Source: an uncultured Anaerolineaceae bacterium (GTDB lineage Bacteria > Chloroflexota > Anaerolineae > Promineifilales > Promineifilaceae). Taken from it: a stretch of 53,806 nt of DNA. The notes under the pieces are model-generated. The model did not search any database. It saw only the letters and a list, made by a program, of their open reading frames with translations, and was not told the origin of the DNA. Positions 49,542 through 53,806 of the stretch are shown piece by piece (the first letter of the stretch is position 1; every line of letters starts with the position of its first letter). A program made the translations under genes and the position numbers. The stretch covers positions 1 to 53,806 of the forward strand of contig CALBTC010000179.1 of assembly GCA_937967805.1 (NCBI GenBank), written 5' to 3'.

Positions 49542-50798
49542 TTAGTGTGATCTGGCCTTTTGTATGAAATTGAGGGTAACGGCCGTAATCTCATCCAGCT
49601 CATCCTCCAGCAAAATGACGTGGCCCGACTCCTCCCACCAATGCTGCTCTGCCCGCTCCGATAGCACCCCCTCCATGATAATCTCGCCTACATCCGCGGA
49701 CACCGTTTTGTCATTGCGTCCCTGCATCACCAGCACCGGCTGGTTTATGCGTGGCAGTTGGCGCCGCACCTCCCGTCCCAGGCGAATCAGCTCCATCACC
49801 GCTCGCAGCGGATTTACCCGGTAGCCCTGCCAATGTTCATTGTCGCCCACATTCTCCTTGGGCAGCGAATGGACTAACGGGGCCGCCACGTACAGTCGCA
49901 CCACGTCGTGCGTGGGGATGGCCAGCTTAATCGCCGGCGCGTAGCAGAGCACTCCGGCAATCTCCTTATGCTGTGCCGCCAGGTAAAGCGCCAGCGCCCC
50001 ACCTGTTGATTCTCCACCGACAAACACATAGTCGCATACCGTCGCCAGATGTTGGTACGCTTTCTCCGCCGCCCAGGCCCAATCATGCCAGGTGGTTTCG
50101 TTGAGCTCCTCCGGGCTGGTGCCGTGCCCCGGCAGCAGGGGCGCTGAAATTGTGTACCCTTCAGCGTGTAGCCTTTCGGCCAGCAGGCGCACTTCGGCAG
50201 TGGTGGCCGTTAGGCCGTGCAGCAGCAATACACCCACTTCATTGCCCGTCCAGAAAAACGTGTCTCCCTCCAGATGCGGGTTGTGGATGGGGCCATCTTG
50301 CCCCAGGAAAATCTCCACGACGTTCAAGTTTTCTTCGGGCGTGGGCGGCTGAAACAGCGGCAAAAAGCGGTCGAGTTCCGCTAAAGGCAGCGAATGCGCG
50401 CCGGGAGGCAAATTGTTGTTCCGGGATTCGATGCGCTGGCGCAATACCAATGGAGGGATGTTAAGATAGTACAGCTTGTAATCCGCGCCCAACTCGGTGA
50501 TACGGCCGATCCACTTTTGGCGGTGCTGCGGATTCCACAAGCTCCAATCAAGGATGACATCAATGTTGTGGTTGAGGATGGAGACGGCCGTATCCCAAAA
50601 CTTCTCCTTTAACTGCGCCACCATCACGCCATATTCATCATCAAAAATCGTGTGATCGGTCAAGGCAATCATCCACTCATCCAACGTAAAGCGAACGGCC
50701 TGATGCCTTTGCTCCAGCTCTTTAGCCAGCGTTGTTTTGCCCGATGTAGGCAATCCACAAAACAGGTGAACAGTTGCGTCGATTTTTTCCTGCGCCAT
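49542..50798 (-). CDS. Fusion of a P-loop kinase-like domain with an alpha/beta esterase
   Basis: A 418-residue two-domain protein. Residues 1-165 are an AAA_33 / zeta-toxin-like P-loop domain: Walker A GLPTSGKTT at 15-23, then TLDEWM with a possible catalytic Asp, and the lid-like RQRIESRNNN. Residues 185-418 are an Est30-like carboxylesterase: LLLHGLTATTAEV, nucleophile GGESTGG (Ser264), the acid in GRNDKTVSAD and the His in SGHVILLEDE. ATG 50798 with AAGGATCG is chosen over the upstream open frame. Each domain looks complete, so it could phosphorylate one substrate and hydrolyse another, or act in sequence on one. Such a fusion is not one I recognise. Confidence 0.82.
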   Translation of the reverse strand: MAQEKIDATVHLFCGLPTSGKTTLAKELEQRHQAVRFTLDEWMIALTDHTIFDDEYGVMVAQLKEKFWDTAVSILNHNIDVILDWSLWNPQHRQKWIGRITELGADYKLYYLNIPPLVLRQRIESRNNNLPPGAHSLPLAELDRFLPLFQPPTPEENLNVVEIFLGQDGPIHNPHLEGDTFFWTGNEVGVLLLHGLTATTAEVRLLAERLHAEGYTISAPLLPGHGTSPEELNETTWHDWAWAAEKAYQHLATVCDYVFVGGESTGGALALYLAAQHKEIAGVLCYAPAIKLAIPTHDVVRLYVAAPLVHSLPKENVGDNEHWQGYRVNPLRAVMELIRLGREVRRQLPRINQPVLVMQGRNDKTVSADVGEIIMEGVLSERAEQHWWEESGHVILLEDELDEITAVTLNFIQKARSH

Positions 50799-50877
50799 AT
50801 TTTCGATCCTTGCTAAAATTGCAAAAAGGAAGGTAGGTATAAACCAAGCAAGATCGATTGTCAACAAGTCACGCTCA

Positions 50878-50939
50878 GGTGCCAGGCACGGGCAATCGAG
50901 TTTTCGTCGATAATCACCATACTATCCGTGCCTGGCACC
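50878..50939. repeat. 14-bp inverted repeat between kinase-esterase and cupin genes
   Basis: GGTGCCAGGCACGG (50878-50891) and its exact reverse complement (50926-50939) are separated by 34 bp. Each arm is itself partly palindromic (GTGCCAGGCAC). It may be a dispersed repeat or an attenuator-like structure before the cupin gene. Confidence 0.6.
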
Positions 50940-50962
50940 GCCAACGAACATAGGTGGGAAAA

Positions 50963-51319
50963 ATGGAAAAAGTAAACCTGGCTCAAAAATTAGCCCTGTT
51001 CAACGATCATTGGCACCCGCGCATTGTGGGTGAGTTGAATGATTCGCATGTCAAATTGGTGAAAGTGCAGGGCGAGTTCATCTGGCATCACCACGACCAT
51101 GAAGATGAACTGTTTTTGGTGTTAAAAGGACGCCTGCAAATGCAGTTCCGCGACAAAGACGTCTGGCTGGAGGAAGGTGAATTCATTATCGTGCCGCGCG
51201 GTGTGGCGCACCGCCCGGTGGCCCCAGAAGAGGTACACATTCTGCTGCTGGAGCCAAAATCAACACTCAATACGGGAAACGTAATTGATGAGAAAACAGT
51301 TACGGCCGAATGGATTTGA
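50963..51319 (+). CDS. Cupin-domain protein
   Basis: A 118-residue single-domain cupin. The metal-binding motif 1 is FIWHHHDHEDELFLVLKG (His, His and Glu ligands) and motif 2 is IVPRGVAHRPVAPEE (His ligand). Small cupins of this type may be isomerases, dioxygenases or ligand sensors; nothing here decides. ATG 50963 follows AGGTGGG; the frame is open from GTG 50954. It stands alone, upstream of uvrA, with 218 bp between them. Confidence 0.86.
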   Translation: MEKVNLAQKLALFNDHWHPRIVGELNDSHVKLVKVQGEFIWHHHDHEDELFLVLKGRLQMQFRDKDVWLEEGEFIIVPRGVAHRPVAPEEVHILLLEPKSTLNTGNVIDEKTVTAEWI

Positions 51320-51339
51320 GCTCACGTTACACCCCAACT

Positions 51340-51362
51340 TTCCTGACAAAAGGTGTCAGGAA
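51340..51362. promoter_or_regulatory. Palindrome upstream of uvrA (candidate damage-response operator)
   Basis: TTCCTGACA-AAAGG-TGTCAGGAA is perfect in both 9-bp arms and closely matches the element before uvrB. It lies about 175 bp before the uvrA start and 20 bp after the cupin stop, so it could also be a weak hairpin for the cupin transcript, though it has no T run. Confidence 0.5.
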
Positions 51363-51467
51363 TCCCCGCTAAACTGACAAATGTTTAAGGTTGAGGCGGT
51401 AGCGGCCGTTTCTCAACCATGCTACAATTATGTCCCCAAAACAGAACAGATGTTCAGTCCAGTAAAA

Positions 51468-51510
51468 GGTAATCGGTTATCCACAAACAGCAAACCGACT
51501 ACCGATTACC
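51468..51510. repeat. ATCGGT-type inverted repeat in the uvrA leader
   Basis: GGTAATCGGT (51468-51477) and its reverse complement ACCGATTACC (51501-51510) flank an AC-rich spacer. The same decamer recurs inside uvrA at 52920-52929. Confidence 0.6.
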
Positions 51511-51537
51511 GGCCACCGAATACGGATTACGGAAATT

Positions 51538-53806
51538 ATGGAACCCCAAAATATCATTGTGCGCGGCGCGCAGCAGCATAATTTGAAACACATCGACGTG
51601 ACGATTCCCCGCAACAAGCTGGTGGTGCTCACCGGCGTCAGCGGCAGCGGCAAATCGTCGCTGGCGTTTGATACGATTTACGCCGAAGGGCAGCGGCGCT
51701 ACGTTGAGAGCCTTTCCTCCTATGCCCGGCAGTTTTTAGGCCAGATGGAAAAGCCAAAGATTGACGCCATTACCGGGCTAAGTCCGGCCATCGCCATTGA
51801 GCAAAAAGCGGTGAGCAAAAATCCGCGTTCCACAGTAGGAACGGTGACCGAGGTGATGGATTATTTGCGCGTTTTGTATGCTCGAATTGGTATTCCCCAC
51901 TGCCCGGAGTGTGGCACGGCCGTTACTCCCCAAACGCCACAGCAAATTGCCCAACAGCTGGCCGCCCTGCCCGCCGGCACCCGCTTCCAACTGCTCGCCC
52001 CCATTGCCCGCAACCGCAAGGGCACCCACGCCGACGCCCTCAAACAGGCCCGGCAAGATGGCTTCATCCGCGCCCGCGTCAACGGTGAGCTGATCGATCT
52101 GGCGGGCAAGCTGCCCAACCTCAGCAAAAAGCACAAGCACAACATTGAGCTCATCATCGACCGGCTCATTGTGCCGCAAGAAATCGACGAAGCGTTCATG
52201 ACCCGACTGGTCGATTCCGTGGAAACAACGCTGCGCGCCGGCGAAGGGCTGCTGCTGGCCGACCTGGGCGAAGAGACGCTGACACTCAGCGAACACAACG
52301 CCTGCACCAACTGTGGCTTCAGCTTTCCCGAACTGTCGCCTCAACTGTTCAGCTTCAACTCGCCGCTGGGCATGTGCCCCGACTGCAACGGCATCGGCAC
52401 GCAAATGCAGGTGGACCCTGACCTCATCATCGAGGATGAAACGCTGTCCATCATGGACGGTGCGCTGCGCTGGTACGGCAACGTGCGCAAGAAGAAAAAC
52501 AAGTGGACCACTTCCCAGCTTAAAGCCATTGCCGAACATTTTAACGTTAGCCTGGATACGCCGTGGCAAGATTTGCCCGCATCGTTCCGCCACAAGCTGT
52601 TTTACGGCGCTGGCGACGAGCTGATCCACTTCAAATATTCCAGCGAAACGGAAGATGCCTCATGGTCGGGTGAATCGAAACGGCCGCTCCGCGGCATCGT
52701 CTATCACATCAACCGGCTGTTCCACCAAACCAACTCTGAACAGACCCGGCGCTGGTACGCCAGCTTTATGAACCAGCTCCCCTGCGGCACCTGCAACGGC
52801 ACCCGCCTCCGCCCCGAAGCCCGCGCCGTCACCGTCGGTGGCAAAACGCTGAACGAAGTAGGGCAGTTAGCCATTGATGAGGCGTTTGAGTGGGTAATGG
52901 GGCTCGGTAAGCGGCCAGTGGTAATCGGTGAACGGCTATCGGTAAACGGTAACGGCCGTCACCAGCCACCAGCCACTAATGACTCACAACTCAATGAAGA
53001 GCAGTTTGAGATTGCCGAAGAGGTCCTCAAGGAAATCCGCGACCGGCTGCAATTTATGCTGAACGTGGGGCTGCATTACCTGACGTTGGACAGGCCGGCA
53101 CCGAGCCTGTCCGGCGGTGAAGGGCAGCGCATTCGCCTGGCCAGCCAGATAGGGTGCGGGCTGGTGGGGGTCCTGTACATCCTCGATGAGCCATCGATTG
53201 GCCTGCACGCCCGCGACAACCGCGCCCTGCTGGACACCTTGCACCAACTGCGTGACATGGGCAACACGGTTTTGGTGGTGGAGCACGACGAAGAAACAAT
53301 GGTGGAGTCCGACTGGCTGATTGATTTGGGGCCAGGCGCAGGCGTGAAAGGGGGTGAAATTATTGCCGCCGGCACGCCGGATTTTGTCAAGACCCATCCC
53401 GACTCGTTAACCGGCAGATATTTGTCAGGTGACATAGAAATTGTGGCGCCCAACGGCCGTTCCCGCCGCAATCCCGACATTGGCAAATTAGAACTCATTG
53501 GCGCCAGCCTGCACAACCTGCACCACGTCACCGCCACCTTTCCGCTGGGCACGATGATTTGCGTGACAGGCGTCAGCGGCAGCGGCAAGAGCAGCCTTGT
53601 TTCCGAGACGCTGCATCCCGCCCTGGCGCGGGCGCTGCACCAGGCGCAGGGCACCCCAGGTCCGCACAAAGCGCTGCACGGCCTGGAACATCTGGACAAG
53701 GTAATCAACATCACGCAGGACCCGATTGGCCGTACACCGCGCTCTAATCCGGCCACCTACGTGAAATTATTCGATGAGATTCGCGCCGTGTTTGCCCAAA
53801 CCAATG
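51538..53806 (+). CDS. uvrA: Excinuclease ABC subunit A, partial at the window edge
   Basis: The damage-sensing ATPase of nucleotide excision repair. The first 756 codons are present; the gene continues past the end. It begins [20 protein letters not shown]. Walker A of the first ATPase is GVSGSGKSS at about 33-41, and the first zinc module includes CTNCGF and CPDCNGIG. The signature [15 protein letters not shown] and Walker [17 protein letters not shown] follow. The second Walker [16 protein letters not shown], is near codon 680. Codons about 458-483 form an insert absent from most UvrA proteins that appears to derive from a dispersed repeat. ATG 51538 is preferred, with ACGGAAA upstream. 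The frame is otherwise open and intact. Confidence 0.96.
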   Translation, partial: MEPQNIIVRGAQQHNLKHIDVTIPRNKLVVLTGVSGSGKSSLAFDTIYAEGQRRYVESLSSYARQFLGQMEKPKIDAITGLSPAIAIEQKAVSKNPRSTVGTVTEVMDYLRVLYARIGIPHCPECGTAVTPQTPQQIAQQLAALPAGTRFQLLAPIARNRKGTHADALKQARQDGFIRARVNGELIDLAGKLPNLSKKHKHNIELIIDRLIVPQEIDEAFMTRLVDSVETTLRAGEGLLLADLGEETLTLSEHNACTNCGFSFPELSPQLFSFNSPLGMCPDCNGIGTQMQVDPDLIIEDETLSIMDGALRWYGNVRKKKNKWTTSQLKAIAEHFNVSLDTPWQDLPASFRHKLFYGAGDELIHFKYSSETEDASWSGESKRPLRGIVYHINRLFHQTNSEQTRRWYASFMNQLPCGTCNGTRLRPEARAVTVGGKTLNEVGQLAIDEAFEWVMGLGKRPVVIGERLSVNGNGRHQPPATNDSQLNEEQFEIAEEVLKEIRDRLQFMLNVGLHYLTLDRPAPSLSGGEGQRIRLASQIGCGLVGVLYILDEPSIGLHARDNRALLDTLHQLRDMGNTVLVVEHDEETMVESDWLIDLGPGAGVKGGEIIAAGTPDFVKTHPDSLTGRYLSGDIEIVAPNGRSRRNPDIGKLELIGASLHNLHHVTATFPLGTMICVTGVSGSGKSSLVSETLHPALARALHQAQGTPGPHKALHGLEHLDKVINITQDPIGRTPRSNPATYVKLFDEIRAVFAQTN
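52915..52990 (+). repeat. Repeat-derived insert inside uvrA
   Basis: This in-frame segment encodes [23 protein letters not shown], between the conserved [12 protein letters not shown] and the conserved [15 protein letters not shown]. It contains GGTAATCGGT, two further CGGT units and one ACGGCCGT, matching the repeat in the uvrA leader. The reading frame is kept. Confidence 0.55.

Noticed and set aside
51778..52629. Minus-strand open frames at the right end
   Set aside because: These are antisense to uvrA, which is clearly the real gene although it runs off the window.

Overview
The window reads as one ordinary chromosomal stretch of a bacterium with about 54-55% GC, most likely a member of the Chloroflexota (Anaerolineae-like). 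The placement is inference. It rests on the gene mix: a BTAD/NB-ARC/TPR giant regulator, a secreted protein with a 'YLPLV' stretch just after its signal peptide, many glycine-rich multi-pass membrane proteins, a three-gene hut cluster and a carrier-protein biosynthetic operon. No phage, transposase, plasmid gene or CRISPR array was seen. The most striking global signal is the 8-bp palindrome ACGGCCGT. I counted about 86 copies by eye, against roughly one expected by chance. It lies in coding and non-coding DNA on both strands, like the HIP1 octamer of cyanobacteria.

Layout. 0-0.8 kb: a type II toxin-antitoxin pair (Phd-like antitoxin, PIN toxin). 0.9-3 kb (minus): RNA 3'-phosphate cyclase and a GT-C-like membrane protein. 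3-6.3 kb: glycogen branching enzyme with an in-frame stop about 30 codons early, a methyltransferase whose 3' end is lost, and rpsT. 6.4-9.6 kb: small membrane proteins mixed with gene remnants (a DUF4399-like tail and an internally deleted nucleoside hydrolase) and two copies of a 66-bp structured repeat. 9.7-13.3 kb: a NarL-type two-component pair and a winged-helix regulator with a dead receiver domain. 13.5 kb: tRNA-Gly. 13.6-21.9 kb (minus): a biosynthetic operon of a condensation-carrier-thioesterase protein, free carrier protein, adenylating ligase, AsnB-like amidotransferase and NadE, with prmC at its end. 22.2-27 kb: hutI-hutU diverging from hutH. 27-31 kb: gamma-carbonic anhydrase-like protein, helix-hairpin-helix protein, initiator tRNA, pterin dehydratase, a membrane protein and an acetyltransferase. 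31-34.4 kb: recA, recX, rny. 34.5-39.5 kb: potassium-filter-like TrkA-C protein, secreted protein, CBS-type family II pyrophosphatase, WYL regulator. 39.8-45.3 kb: an unrecognised HEVGH metalloprotease-like gene converging on a 979-residue BTAD-STAND regulator, then a phosphoesterase. 45.4-53.8 kb: uvrB, DinB-like protein, a decayed DNA alkylation repair gene, dienelactone hydrolase, a kinase-esterase fusion, a cupin and uvrA, which runs off the window.

How the parts fit. DNA repair is well represented (recA, recX, uvrB, uvrA, a dead alkylation-repair gene). uvrB and uvrA share an upstream palindrome that could be a damage-response operator. The biosynthetic operon has start/stop overlaps or gaps of 1-2 bp between most members and a CRP/FNR-like palindrome upstream, so it probably makes one amide- or peptide-like product as a unit. 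Histidine breakdown to formiminoglutamate is complete here (HutH, HutU, HutI). Several genes are in visible decay by internal deletion, which together with many dispersed short repeats suggests a genome that accumulates small rearrangements.
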